A stretch of DNA of 64,000 nt from Deltaproteobacteria bacterium (GTDB taxonomy: Bacteria; Myxococcota_A; Polyangia; Polyangiales; Polyangiaceae), in assembly GCA_016218915.1 (NCBI GenBank), contig JACRCQ010000074.1, positions 124,001 to 188,000 on the forward strand, given 5' to 3'. Below, piece by piece: positions 38,194 to 47,777 of this stretch (its first letter is position 1; each line of letters starts with the position of its first letter). The position numbers and the translations under genes are program-made. Below the pieces are notes generated by a model. It ran no database searches, was not told where the DNA came from, and saw nothing but the letters and a program-made list of their open reading frames with translations.

Positions 38194-39508
38194 GTTTCTC
38201 CATCAATCGATAGCACGACTGACGCGACAGGCCCGCCGCGCGCGCAGCCTCCGAGATGTTGCCGCCGTGCTTGGCGAGGAGCCGCGTGAGGTACTCGTGC
38301 TCGAGGTGATCCGTCCATTGCTGCTTGGCCTCGTGGAACGGAAGGTGGATGGGCGGGGACCACGAGCTGTCCGCAGGGGCCTGCGCTGTGCCGGCACGGA
38401 GCACTGCGACAGGGTCCACGTCGTGCAGCACCACCATTCGCTCCACGAAGTTGCGCAGCTCCCGGACATTCCCCGGCCAGGCGTAGGTCATGAGCAGGTC
38501 CACCAGGGCGGGTGACAGCGACGGGACCTCATCGGAACGGAGCTGAGAGAGGAAGAGGTTCACCAGCCGTACGATCTCCTCTTTTCTCTCGCGCAGCGCC
38601 GGCAGCCGCACGCTCACCACGGACAGGCGGAAGAAGAGATCCTGCCGAAACCGCCCTGCCCTCACCTCCTCTTCCAGGTTGCGATTCGTGCAAGCGATGA
38701 TTCGCGCGTCGAACTTGCGGGACGTGTTCTCCCCGATTCGCTGCACGGTCCGGGCTTCCAGGGCACGAAGCAGCTTTGGCTGCAAGGCAATCGGGAACTC
38801 CCCGATCTCGTCGAGCACGATCGTCCCGCCATCGGCTTCCTCGAACACCCCTGCCCGCGCCTCGACCGCTCCTGTGAAGGCGCCTCTCGCGTGCCCGAAC
38901 AGCTGGCTCTCGAGCAGAGAAGGGGCTGCTGCCCCGCAATCGAAGATCACGTAGGGGCCGCTGCGGCGCGACGAATTCTCATGAAGGGCCCGCGACGCAA
39001 GCTCCTTGCCCGTGCCCGATTCGCCCAGGATGAGCACCGTCGCATCGGTCTTGGCAGCGCGCTCCAGAATCGCGAATACCGCCCGCATCGCCGTGGAGTG
39101 CCCGAGCAATTGCCCGAAGTTCGTGCGGCTCGTCAGCGGGATCTCCACCTCGTCGCGCAGCACGCTGAACCGCAGCCTGCTCTCTCCCACCACGATGTCG
39201 GTCACGTCGCGCAGAAAGAGCTCCCCCACGCGGTAGCCGTCCACGAACGTTCCGTTGGTGCTCTCCAGATCCCGCAGCAGCCGACCATGCTCGTTTGCAA
39301 GGATCTCGAAGTGTCGTGCGGACGCAGCGGTGTCGGTCAGCACCAGCCGGTTGCGCTCGTCGGTCCCGACCGCCAGCGCCTCTGCGCCTACCTCGACGCT
39401 CGCACCGGTATCAGGTCCAGCCACGACCTCGAGACGGGCGGGGCGAAGGAGCATCACAGGTCCTTGGCCTGGACGGGAGATGAGACGGGTGCCGATATCG
39501 GAAGCCAT
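38174..39508 (-). CDS. FHA-domain sigma54-dependent transcriptional activator (Fis-type HTH)
   Basis: FHA (RNRLVL...SARHFEI...LRDLESTNGTFVDG), AAA+ GESGTGKE, GAFTGA, C-terminal HTH NISEAARAAGLSRQSCYRLMEK. 3' end overlaps the kinase start by 20 bp. Confidence 0.9.
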   Translation of the reverse strand: MASDIGTRLISRPGQGPVMLLRPARLEVVAGPDTGASVEVGAEALAVGTDERNRLVLTDTAASARHFEILANEHGRLLRDLESTNGTFVDGYRVGELFLRDVTDIVVGESRLRFSVLRDEVEIPLTSRTNFGQLLGHSTAMRAVFAILERAAKTDATVLILGESGTGKELASRALHENSSRRSGPYVIFDCGAAAPSLLESQLFGHARGAFTGAVEARAGVFEEADGGTIVLDEIGEFPIALQPKLLRALEARTVQRIGENTSRKFDARIIACTNRNLEEEVRAGRFRQDLFFRLSVVSVRLPALRERKEEIVRLVNLFLSQLRSDEVPSLSPALVDLLMTYAWPGNVRELRNFVERMVVLHDVDPVAVLRAGTAQAPADSSWSPPIHLPFHEAKQQWTDHLEHEYLTRLLAKHGGNISEAARAAGLSRQSCYRLMEKHGLRGA

Positions 39509-39546
39509 CGGTTCCTCGAAGCGAGCGGGAAGTCTAGCACCACCTG

Positions 39547-39595
39547 CCCGCAGAGTTGTCAAGCGCGCGTGACACCGCGCCCCGCAGGGTGTCAC
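39547..39595. promoter_or_regulatory. Putative activator binding sites: CCCGCAG-N(2-3)-TGTCA direct repeat and GTGACACC-N11-GGTGTCAC dyad
   Basis: CCCGCAGAGTTGTCA (39547-39561) and CCCGCAGGGTGTCA (39581-39594); dyad arms 39569-39576 and 39588-39595. Confidence 0.55.
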
Positions 39596-39658
39596 ACGCG
39601 TGGAACACCCGCGCCCTGCGGATTGCGAATCATGCGGGATTTTCCCTTGGAGAGACGA

Positions 39659-39674
39659 TGGCCCGCGGCTTGCT
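39659..39674 (+). promoter_or_regulatory. Sigma54 (-24/-12) promoter
   Basis: TGGCCCGCGGCTTGCT against consensus TGGCACG-N4-TTGCW: one mismatch, GG-N10-GC spacing exact; 57 bp upstream of the ATG at 39732. Confidence 0.7.
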
Positions 39675-39731
39675 CCTGGGCAGGGCAGACGCCAACGGAA
39701 ACCCGATGACTTTGCATACCAGGAGGACGCT

Positions 39732-40595
39732 ATGAATACTCGCTCTCGTCTCTTCGCTGCCGCTGCTTCCATCATCCTCGCGACCCTGACGGGCTGCTCG
39801 AGCTCGACGGCCCCGGAGAGCACAGGGCATCGATACGTCAACCTGCAGACCGGCGAGACGAAGGAGTTCGATGCGGGAGAGAGCGCGCCTCCTGGCTGGG
39901 CCGAGTGCTCGGACGGCACCTGCCCTTCGCCTTACCCCTGCGCCGAGGTTCCGACCGACGCGTGCACGGTGCGAGCCGATTGCACCGTGACCTATTCGGA
40001 AGGCTGTGACCCGGGCAGCTCGCAGGGGTGCGCTGTCGCCGGCTGCGCCTATGTCGAGCCCGCTGCCTGCGCCCCGTCGGAGTGCCCTGCGGAGATCCCT
40101 GCCATTGCCCAGATCTGCGCGGATGGATCCGCGGCAGAGGTCGTGTGCGCGCGCGGAGCCGACGGCGTTTGCGGGCATCAGTTCCGATGCGCAGCCCAGT
40201 GCAATCCCGGTGACTGCGGGGATGCGATCCCTTCCATCGCCGTGATCTGCCCGGACGGCACGACGGCCAATCCGGTGTGCCAGGCGAGCTCGGCAGGGGG
40301 ATGCGGCTGGGGCTTTGACTGCTCGGCCGCGCTGCAGTGCCTTCCCACGGATTGCGGCCCAGTGCCGGAGATCGCGATGATCTGCCCGGACAACTCCATG
40401 GCGGACGTGGTTTGCGCACCGACGGGCAATGGCAAGTGCGGCCACTCGTTCGTTTGCGCGGCGCAGTGCGCCATCTCGGATTGCGGCCCTGTGCCGCAGA
40501 TGGCAGCTGACTGCCCGGATCCGAGCACCACCTCCGAGGCTGTGTGCACGAAGAAAGAGGGAGGGAGCTGCGGATGGGATTTCGTGTGCAAGTGA
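39732..40595 (+). CDS. Cys-rich repeat lipoprotein
   Basis: Lipobox LTGC; four units of about 44 aa (CLPTDCGPVPEIAMICPDNSMADVVCAPTGNGKCGHSFVCAAQ). Confidence 0.75.
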   Translation: MNTRSRLFAAAASIILATLTGCSSSTAPESTGHRYVNLQTGETKEFDAGESAPPGWAECSDGTCPSPYPCAEVPTDACTVRADCTVTYSEGCDPGSSQGCAVAGCAYVEPAACAPSECPAEIPAIAQICADGSAAEVVCARGADGVCGHQFRCAAQCNPGDCGDAIPSIAVICPDGTTANPVCQASSAGGCGWGFDCSAALQCLPTDCGPVPEIAMICPDNSMADVVCAPTGNGKCGHSFVCAAQCAISDCGPVPQMAADCPDPSTTSEAVCTKKEGGSCGWDFVCK

Positions 40596-40657
40596 TCGAT
40601 CGGTGAGCACGGTTCCGCCATCCGGTCCAACCCGCGCTCTGCTACGATAGGCGTGCG

Positions 40658-41335
40658 ATGAGGCCTGCAGCCATGCGATTCCGTGCGATGCTCCCCTTGG
40701 TACTCGCGCCACTGTCCTGCGGCTGCACCGCCTCGAACTCCCAGCCCAACGCACCGACTCCCATCAGAACGACGCTCGTAGCCGTGATGCCCGCTGTGTG
40801 GATCACCCCAGGGGAGCGGGATGGGAAGGCGGCGACGTCGGCAGCGGCAGACGGGTTGCGGGCCACCACCGGCGTGTCTGCCGTGATCGCAGCGCCGCCC
40901 GGGCCCCAAGGCGCAGAGGACTCCCCGCCTTGTCACGATGACCCGACCTGCGTGCGGCGCGTGGGAGGCGATCTCCATGCGCGAAAAGCCGTGGTCATCA
41001 AGCTCGCAGAGCTTGGGGGCACCGTGCTTGCGCGCGTGACTCTCGTGGATGTGGAAGCTGGCACCCAGGAGCAGACGCGGCAGACCGTGGTGAGCTCAGC
41101 CGATGGGGCCCGCGTGGCGCAAGCGGTGCGCACCATGGCGCTGGAGCTGGCCCGCCCGTTCGGCCCGCCGCCTGCGCCGGCGCCCCGCCAACCATCCTGG
41201 TACGAGCGCTGGTGGGTCTGGGCAGGCGGCGGAGGCATCGCTGCAGCAGCCGTGGTCGTGCCTCTGGTCGTGCTGCGGTCCCGAAGCGATTCAGGCACGC
41301 AACCTTCGCCCGACGTGGTGATCACACCGCCATGA
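40658..41335 (+). CDS. Lipoprotein with C-terminal TM segment, hypothetical
   Basis: Lipobox-like LSCGC; WYERWWVWAGGGGIAAAAVVVPLVVL. Stop overlaps next ATG. Confidence 0.6.
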   Translation: MRPAAMRFRAMLPLVLAPLSCGCTASNSQPNAPTPIRTTLVAVMPAVWITPGERDGKAATSAAADGLRATTGVSAVIAAPPGPQGAEDSPPCHDDPTCVRRVGGDLHARKAVVIKLAELGGTVLARVTLVDVEAGTQEQTRQTVVSSADGARVAQAVRTMALELARPFGPPPAPAPRQPSWYERWWVWAGGGGIAAAAVVVPLVVLRSRSDSGTQPSPDVVITPP

Positions 41336-42444
41336 ACGCGATCCGGACACCTTCCAGGAGCAGGCGTTACCCGCGAGGCGCTGCATGCGTGCTCGCGCTC
41401 CTGCTGGCGTCGTGCGGCGACGACGGCGCAGAGCCTGTGAAGACGGCGCTCGACATCAGCCTGGTGCCGGACATCAACGTGAATGCCGTGGGCGAGGTCG
41501 CGCGAGCGATCGATACCATCGTGCTTACGCTGGATTCGCAAGCGGGGCTGTATCCGCCAGGGAGCGAGTCCAAGCAGGGCAACGTCGAAATCAAGGACGC
41601 AGATGGCGACCCTGCGGATCTGGAGCTGGTAGCCACGTTTCCGGTTCCCGCTGGGAGGCTGCCCCTCGTGCGGCTGGAGCGTGGCGGGCTCCCGGATCGA
41701 GCACTGACCATCAGCGTCACGGGGATCAAGGCTGACAAGCCCGCGACCACGGTGGCGCTCGGCAGGGTCGAGGGAGTGCGATTCGAGCCTGACCAGGCCC
41801 TGGCGCTGCCGATCGTATTCAACATACTGCCTCAGCATCTGCCGCCGCGCGTGATGAACGTGATGCCAGCAGACGGCACGATCCTGCCTCAGTGCGAGCT
41901 GAGCGCGATGGTCGTCACGTTCTCCAAGCCGATGTCCCTGGCGAGCTTGCAGGCGGAGGGGAGCTTCACCGTAGCATCGCCGCAAACCGCGCACGTGATA
42001 GCCCTGGACCCGACGAAGTACAACGCGACCTACTCCTTTCTGGCAAAACCCGAATTCGAGGACCTGGAAGGAGGATTCGGGGTGCGAGTCGTGGTTTCCA
42101 GCGCAGTGACCAGCCTGGGCGGCGTGAATCTCGATCAGGTCGGAGCTGAGCCCGGGAATCAACCCTTTGATCGGCTCCTGTCCATGACGTGCCCGGAGCA
42201 GCAGCCCACGCTCACGCCGATTCCCTGTGTGGAATCCCAGGCCCAGGGCAGCTGCCCGGACGGGTTCAGCTGCCAGACAGGAGCGTGCGTGCCCGGCTCC
42301 TGCGCATCGATCGTCTGCGCGCCCGGGTACGTGTGCGACCCCGCGCTGCTCGGCTGCGAGGTTGATTGCCGCGCTTATGGCGGCGCGAATCCGTGCCCGC
42401 AGGAGCGGCCCGGTTGCGAGCCCTCGACGGGACTGTGCCGGTGA
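41332..42444 (+). CDS. Lipoprotein with Ig-like (Big_5/SbsA-type) domain and Cys-rich C-terminus
   Basis: ATG at 41332 (ATGA overlap); LLLASC lipobox; VMPADGTILPQCELSAMVVTFSKPM. Confidence 0.62.
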   Translation: MNAIRTPSRSRRYPRGAACVLALLLASCGDDGAEPVKTALDISLVPDINVNAVGEVARAIDTIVLTLDSQAGLYPPGSESKQGNVEIKDADGDPADLELVATFPVPAGRLPLVRLERGGLPDRALTISVTGIKADKPATTVALGRVEGVRFEPDQALALPIVFNILPQHLPPRVMNVMPADGTILPQCELSAMVVTFSKPMSLASLQAEGSFTVASPQTAHVIALDPTKYNATYSFLAKPEFEDLEGGFGVRVVVSSAVTSLGGVNLDQVGAEPGNQPFDRLLSMTCPEQQPTLTPIPCVESQAQGSCPDGFSCQTGACVPGSCASIVCAPGYVCDPALLGCEVDCRAYGGANPCPQERPGCEPSTGLCR

Positions 42445-42457
42445 GCCGGACAATTCA

Positions 42458-43027
42458 TCAATCGTCCGGACGCGTATTCCTGGCAAGGCACGGCGTGAGC
42501 TGAAAGCCCCCAGCATTATCAGGCTGCTGCTCCATGCACTGGAGCCGGCACTGCTCGTGGCCGTAGAAGTCGTACTGCAGAAGGTACATCCGGTCCGCGA
42601 CCGGCCGAAATGCCAGACCAGCCTTGCACGAGCCGTCCACCGCCGTGTAGGTGTGCGTGACGCTACGGGTGCCGGTGCACAGGGTCTTGCCGCATCCGTA
42701 CGAGTACGTCTCCATGGTGGTGGTGGTGTACGTGTGGAAGAAAGTCGTTTGCATGCTCCAGAAGGCGGCTTCTGGACGTATCCGGATGCTCGTGGTCCTG
42801 GGGAGCAGAAAGTCGCCTTCGAGCGAGGGGAGCTCGACGCTGTGATCGTTGAGCACCATGGCTTCGGTCAGGCTCGGCCCGGGGGAGCTGTGGTTGGCCA
42901 CGCGTATCTTTGCAATGGCGTGGGGCGCAGTCGGCGGAGGTTGCTCGTAGGCAGGCAGCTGGCAGCCGAGCGCCGCAGCGGCCAGGGCCGCGCTGAAGTA
43001 GCCTGCTCGGCTCACGGGCTTGGACAT
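42458..43027 (-). CDS. Hypothetical lipoprotein
   Basis: MSKPVSRAGYFSAALAAAALGC lipobox. Confidence 0.5.
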   Translation of the reverse strand: MSKPVSRAGYFSAALAAAALGCQLPAYEQPPPTAPHAIAKIRVANHSSPGPSLTEAMVLNDHSVELPSLEGDFLLPRTTSIRIRPEAAFWSMQTTFFHTYTTTTMETYSYGCGKTLCTGTRSVTHTYTAVDGSCKAGLAFRPVADRMYLLQYDFYGHEQCRLQCMEQQPDNAGGFQLTPCLARNTRPDD

Positions 43028-43266
43028 GAATTCATGCAATGCGTGGCTCGCCTGGTACACCACTCCAGGGCCGCACCGTTCGTCGCGTCCATGATGCACC
43101 TGTCGTTCTCAGATGCGCAGTTGTTGCTGCATGCGCGCCGGGCCGCGGATGGACCGAAGTAGCAGGCGGAGCAGGTCAGCATCACGGCTGTGCACACCAG
43201 GGCCCTGGCCCAACTGCGCGTGTGTCTTGAAGACCGAGCCTTGAACACGATTCCCTCGTACTCCAT
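43012..43266 (-). CDS. Small Cys-rich lipoprotein, hypothetical
   Basis: ALVCTAVMLTCSAC; ARRACSNNCASENDRC...ATHCMNSC. Overlaps the next gene by 16 bp. Confidence 0.45.
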   Translation of the reverse strand: MEYEGIVFKARSSRHTRSWARALVCTAVMLTCSACYFGPSAARRACSNNCASENDRCIMDATNGAALEWCTRRATHCMNSCPSP

Positions 43267-43342
43267 GGATACATGAACTTGCAGACATTTCCAAGCCGCG
43301 CCAACACACGACTCCACAACAACCGCAGCGGGCGCAGGAGGC

Positions 43343-43852
43343 TCAGTAGGGTGCCCGGAGCGCGTCCGGGCTCACGCTCAGAAACTTGGTATTGCCCCGA
43401 AACTCCCACTCCGCGTCTTCCACGGGGCCTCCGCGGAGACCCACGTGGATGCGGAGCCTGCCACTGCCCTTGGGGCCTGTCAGCGGTATGGAAAAGTAGT
43501 CTGGACCGCGGGCCTTGCGCCCGGTCGACGCGAATCCCCACATCAGAACCCCATCCTCGATGGGTTCGCCGAGGTCGGCGATGATGTCGCGATGGCACTC
43601 GCCGAACGCCACCGCGACCCTATAGCTGGCGCTGGAGCGAGTGGAGCTCTGGCAGAGCGCACACCCTCCGCCGAACAAGACGAACAGCAGGATTCCAAGC
43701 ACGAGCGTCCATGGCCACGGCGGGAGACGGCGCTGCTGGGGAGGCGCTGGAGGCAACGGCTCGACCGTTGCGCCACAGTGGGGGCACAAGACGGACCGAG
43801 CCCCTTGGGGGATGACGACCGCCCGCGAGCAGCGCCAGCACCGGACCTCCAT
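43343..43852 (-). CDS. Zinc-ribbon/TM protein with Coa1-like C-terminal domain
   Basis: MEVRCWRC...LCPHC; TM WPWTLVLGILLFVLF; YRVAVAFGECHRDIIADLGEPIEDGVLMWG...GKGSGRLRIHVGL-like ending with WEFRG. Confidence 0.55.
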   Translation of the reverse strand: MEVRCWRCSRAVVIPQGARSVLCPHCGATVEPLPPAPPQQRRLPPWPWTLVLGILLFVLFGGGCALCQSSTRSSASYRVAVAFGECHRDIIADLGEPIEDGVLMWGFASTGRKARGPDYFSIPLTGPKGSGRLRIHVGLRGGPVEDAEWEFRGNTKFLSVSPDALRAPY

Positions 43853-43907
43853 GAAGGGCGAGCATAGGCCGATGCGTCGTACCTCGCAACCTGTGAGGCA
43901 GAGCCAT

Positions 43908-44252
43908 TCACCCGCGTTTGAAGTGCGGCATCGCGTCCGGGATCGGTACGGAGATCTCCACGAGCCCGGCAAAGACCCCGTCCTTGTACCAGGGGAGCTG
44001 GTGGATGATCTTGCGACGCCCGTTCTTCTCGATCGTGTAGTGGTTGGGCTCGTGGGTCTGCATCATCCGTGCGATCTGCTTTTGCGCTGCCTCGGGGTGG
44101 CAGTCGTACACGCTCGTGCCCACCAGCGCGCCCCCACCGTCCTGTGCGAACGTCTCGCGTGACCTCGCGTTCATCTCCACGATGACCCCGGCGGCGTCGA
44201 CCACGGTGACCGCCACGGGCAGCTGCTCGCTCCAACCGGTGCTTTCGCTCAT
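43908..44252 (-). CDS. Stand-alone PAS-domain protein
   Basis: LPVAVTVVDAAGVIVEMNARSRETFAQDGGGALVGTSVYDCHPEAAQKQIARMM; about 114 aa, no output domain. Confidence 0.72.
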   Translation of the reverse strand: MSESTGWSEQLPVAVTVVDAAGVIVEMNARSRETFAQDGGGALVGTSVYDCHPEAAQKQIARMMQTHEPNHYTIEKNGRRKIIHQLPWYKDGVFAGLVEISVPIPDAMPHFKRG

Positions 44253-44432
44253 GATGTCTCCTGTCCGAACCTGCATGCGCCAACGCCAGCGGCGGCAGTC
44301 TGCCGGGTCTGCGGGGAACATCAAGGGCAACGAAACCGCGCCGTGTTCGGCCTGCAGTCGACCGAACCGCGATTGTGGCTGTGGCCTGCCCTTTTGTGCG
44401 ATACTTCTGGACGACTACAAGGAGCGCGGAAC

Positions 44433-47400
44433 ATGAAACGCTTGACGCTTTCTTCGAGCGCAGTCGCTGCAGCTGGTTTGACTTGCCTTCTGGCCCAATC
44501 CGCGTGCGACACGCAGGATGCTGCAGGTCGCAGGGCTACGGGCCCGCAGCCTGAAGCACGTGAGCTGGTCACGAGGATCAAGACGTCGTTTCTGGCGCCT
44601 GTGCCCGGCATGGATGGCAAGCGGGTGGTGTCGAATCCGGTGCTTGCCCCCTCGGTCGCGCGCGGCTTCGACCTTTCCAGCGGCGCAGCCTCGCCCTACT
44701 TTGCCAGCGATCTGCTCAAGGCGACCCCCAAGCAGGCGAGCGTGACCTTGCCGCAGAGCGCTTCCGGAGCGTTCCGGCTCAGCGACAACACCACGGGCAT
44801 GGCCATCGAGGTCGTCACCGAAGGGGCTGACCCTTCTCGCGGCACCGCGGTGGATGGCTACATGGTCTATCGCAACGCGGTTGCCTCCGGGACAGCGCAT
44901 GTCGTCCACCGTTTGCAGCCCGATGGCACGGAAGACTACGTGCTCTTCGAGAGCGCCCCGCAGGTGCCTCAGCTCCGGTACGGCGTGACGCTCGCAAAGG
45001 GCGTGGCAGGGCTGCGTCTCGTCTCTGACACCCTGGAGTTCATCGATGACGCTGGCGTGCCGCGGCTGCGCATGGCCGCGCCGTACCTGGTGGGTGCCCG
45101 CGGCGAGCGGCAGATGGCTGCCGTCGACGTGCAGGGCTGCGAGGTGGATCGTAGCGTGGTGCCGCCGTGGGGCCGAGCGCCTGTGGCTCCCAAGGCGAGC
45201 TCGTGCACGGTCGTGGTTCGCTGGGGATCCGCCGCAGGAATGGCAGAGCCTTCCTATCCTGCCCTGCTCGATCCCGCGTGGACGCTCACCGGCAACATGA
45301 CAGTGAAGCGCTACTTCCACACGGCGACGCTGCTCGGCGACGGCCGTGTGCTGGTGGCCGGAGGACGCGCGGACAACTTCACGGTGCACCTCAAGGCGGA
45401 GCTGTACAGCCCGACGAGCGGGACGTTCACGACCACGGCGAACATGTCGACCGGGCGAACGAACCAATCGGCCGTGGTGCTTGCGGACGGGCGCGTGATG
45501 ATCACTGGAGGCGTGAGCGGTGGAGGCAGCACGCTGAACAGCGCAGAAGCGTTCGACCCGAACAACGCGACGTGGGTAGGGCTTGCCGCGATGAAGAGCG
45601 CGCGCTCGAACCACACGACCACGGCGCTGCCGAGCGGTGAGGTCCTCGCGGCAGGCGGGGAAGCGGGCGCGACGCTGCAGAGCGCGGAGCTCTACAACAC
45701 GGTCAACAACACCTGGGTGCTGACGCAGAACATGCAGGTGGCGCGCCTCAACCACACCGCGACCCTGCTCGACAACGGCAAGGTGCTGGTGACGGGCGGC
45801 GAGAATCCGGGGATGCTCAGCTCGGCGGAGCTGTACTTCCGCACGTTCGAGACCTGGACGCTGACGCCGGCGATGTCGGTGGCTCGATCGAGCCACACGG
45901 CGACGGCCATGGACAACAACAAGGTCCTGATCGCGGGCGGCGACGGCAGCCCGGTGGTGATCGGCGCGCAGGTGTACAACGCGGCCAACAACACGTGGGA
46001 GGCTGCGCCCGACATGAGCACGGCGCGTCGTTATCACGCGGCGGCCAAGCTGCTCAACGGACGGGTGGTGGTGTCCGGGGGCTACACGACCTCGTATCTC
46101 ACTTCGTCGGAGATGTTCGACCCCGGCAATCCGGGCTGGTCTCCGGGCGGGGACATGAAGGCCGCGCGCATTCGTCACACGGCCACCACGCTCAACAACG
46201 GCAAGGTGCTGGTGACCGGCGGGCTCGGAACCCCGGGCGGCCTGCAGTCCGCCGAGCTGTTCGAGCTCCAGAAGAACGGCCTGCCTTGCCAGGCGAACAA
46301 CGAGTGCACCACCGGCTACTGCGTGGACAACGTGTGCTGCGACGCGGTCTGCAACTCGACCTGCATGGCGTGCTCGGCTGCGGTCAAGGGTCAGGGGCAG
46401 GACGGTGTCTGCGGCGCGATCAAGGACGGGACCGATCCTCGCGACGAGTGCGAATCGCTGGGTACGGGGACCTGCCAGACCACGGGGAACTGCGATGGCA
46501 ACGGAGGCTGCGGAACCCAGTCCGGGATGCAGTGCCAAGCGTCCCTCTGCATCGATGGAACCACGCAGCAGAATGCTTCGACGTGCGATGCCAACGGGGC
46601 GTGCAATCCCAACGGCACCAGCAGCTGCATGCCGTATCTGTGCGTGGGCAACGCATGCCTGACCAGCTGCACGACCAGCGCGGATTGCATCCCGACCTCG
46701 GCGTGCGTTCTGAACGTGTGCGTGCCTCCGGGCGCCAATGGCTCTCCCTGCGGCGGGAACATCGACTGCACGAGCAAGAACTGCGTGGAGTCGGTTTGCT
46801 GCGACTCGCCTTGCGGCGGAACGTGCCAGTCGTGCAGGGAGGCGTACAAGGATCAAGGACCGGACGGCACCTGTGGAGCGGCGAAAGTCGGGCTCGCGTG
46901 CGGTGCGACCAGCTGCATCAACGGCATCCAGAGCGGGCCGCAGTGCACGTCGACCTCGACCTGCGAAACCACAAGCGCCCCCTGCGCTCCCTATCTCTGC
47001 GCTGATGTGAACGTCTGCTCGGTGACCTGCACGACGGACGCGCAGTGCAAGTCCGGCAACTACTGCACCAAGACCGGCAAGTGCCAGCCCAAGGGCAACC
47101 TCGGCGGCATCTGCAAGGAAGGCAAGGAGTGCCTGTCCGGCTTCTGCGTGGACTGGGTCTGCTGCGACAAGGCGTGCGGCGGCAACGTCGCGAACGACTG
47201 CAACGGCTGCAGCATGGCCGTCGGTGCCAGCGCAGATGGAACCTGCTCTCTGCTCGACAACACGGCGTGCGGGGTCAACGGCCTGTGCTCCGGGGGCGTA
47301 TGCCTCGAGAACGCCAAGGACGCGGCCACTGACAAGCCAGTGGATTCGCCGGCAGATGCCCCGCTCGACACCTCGATCGACGGCCCGGCGGATGCGCCGG

Positions 47401-47642
47401 CGGACACGAGCAAGGACGCGATCCACGAGGGAACGGGCGACGCCCCGGTGCCACCGCAGGACGGCGCAGCGGGCGGAGCGCAAGATGGGGCGGCAGGAAG
47501 CACGCCGGGCGAGACACCTCCTGCTTCCGGGGACAGCGGAGGATGCGGCTGTCGCACGCAAAGCAGCAGCACCCATGCTGCAGCCTGGCTCGCCATGATC
47601 GGAGCCGCATCGTTGATGATCCGTCGCAGGCGCCGCAGCTAG
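44433..47642 (+). CDS. Kelch-repeat plus Cys-rich secreted protein with MYXO-CTERM-like tail
   Basis: Repeated HTATLL-DGRVLVAGG / MxxxRxxHTAT units; Cys-rich CCDAVCNSTCMACSAAVKGQ; GCGCRTQSSST...AAWLAMIGAASLMIRRRRRS. Confidence 0.85.
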   Translation: MKRLTLSSSAVAAAGLTCLLAQSACDTQDAAGRRATGPQPEARELVTRIKTSFLAPVPGMDGKRVVSNPVLAPSVARGFDLSSGAASPYFASDLLKATPKQASVTLPQSASGAFRLSDNTTGMAIEVVTEGADPSRGTAVDGYMVYRNAVASGTAHVVHRLQPDGTEDYVLFESAPQVPQLRYGVTLAKGVAGLRLVSDTLEFIDDAGVPRLRMAAPYLVGARGERQMAAVDVQGCEVDRSVVPPWGRAPVAPKASSCTVVVRWGSAAGMAEPSYPALLDPAWTLTGNMTVKRYFHTATLLGDGRVLVAGGRADNFTVHLKAELYSPTSGTFTTTANMSTGRTNQSAVVLADGRVMITGGVSGGGSTLNSAEAFDPNNATWVGLAAMKSARSNHTTTALPSGEVLAAGGEAGATLQSAELYNTVNNTWVLTQNMQVARLNHTATLLDNGKVLVTGGENPGMLSSAELYFRTFETWTLTPAMSVARSSHTATAMDNNKVLIAGGDGSPVVIGAQVYNAANNTWEAAPDMSTARRYHAAAKLLNGRVVVSGGYTTSYLTSSEMFDPGNPGWSPGGDMKAARIRHTATTLNNGKVLVTGGLGTPGGLQSAELFELQKNGLPCQANNECTTGYCVDNVCCDAVCNSTCMACSAAVKGQGQDGVCGAIKDGTDPRDECESLGTGTCQTTGNCDGNGGCGTQSGMQCQASLCIDGTTQQNASTCDANGACNPNGTSSCMPYLCVGNACLTSCTTSADCIPTSACVLNVCVPPGANGSPCGGNIDCTSKNCVESVCCDSPCGGTCQSCREAYKDQGPDGTCGAAKVGLACGATSCINGIQSGPQCTSTSTCETTSAPCAPYLCADVNVCSVTCTTDAQCKSGNYCTKTGKCQPKGNLGGICKEGKECLSGFCVDWVCCDKACGGNVANDCNGCSMAVGASADGTCSLLDNTACGVNGLCSGGVCLENAKDAATDKPVDSPADAPLDTSIDGPADAPADTSKDAIHEGTGDAPVPPQDGAAGGAQDGAAGSTPGETPPASGDSGGCGCRTQSSSTHAAAWLAMIGAASLMIRRRRRS

Positions 47643-47777
47643 CACCGCGTTCCCGAAGCCCATTGCCGGGCGATCCAGGGCTACAACCCCAGCTCAACCG
47701 AGAAGGATCCCAAGACCACGACGTGGATTGGGCTTCTCTGCGCTTGGTTTCAGCTCCACGCATGTTAAGCTCGGGGC

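Noticed and set aside
44415-47663. 1082-aa minus-strand ORF opposite the kelch/Cys-rich gene
   Set aside because: GC-skewed shadow ORF: Arg/Ala/His-rich, no domain, fully antisense to a gene with signal peptide, kelch repeats and MYXO-CTERM tail.
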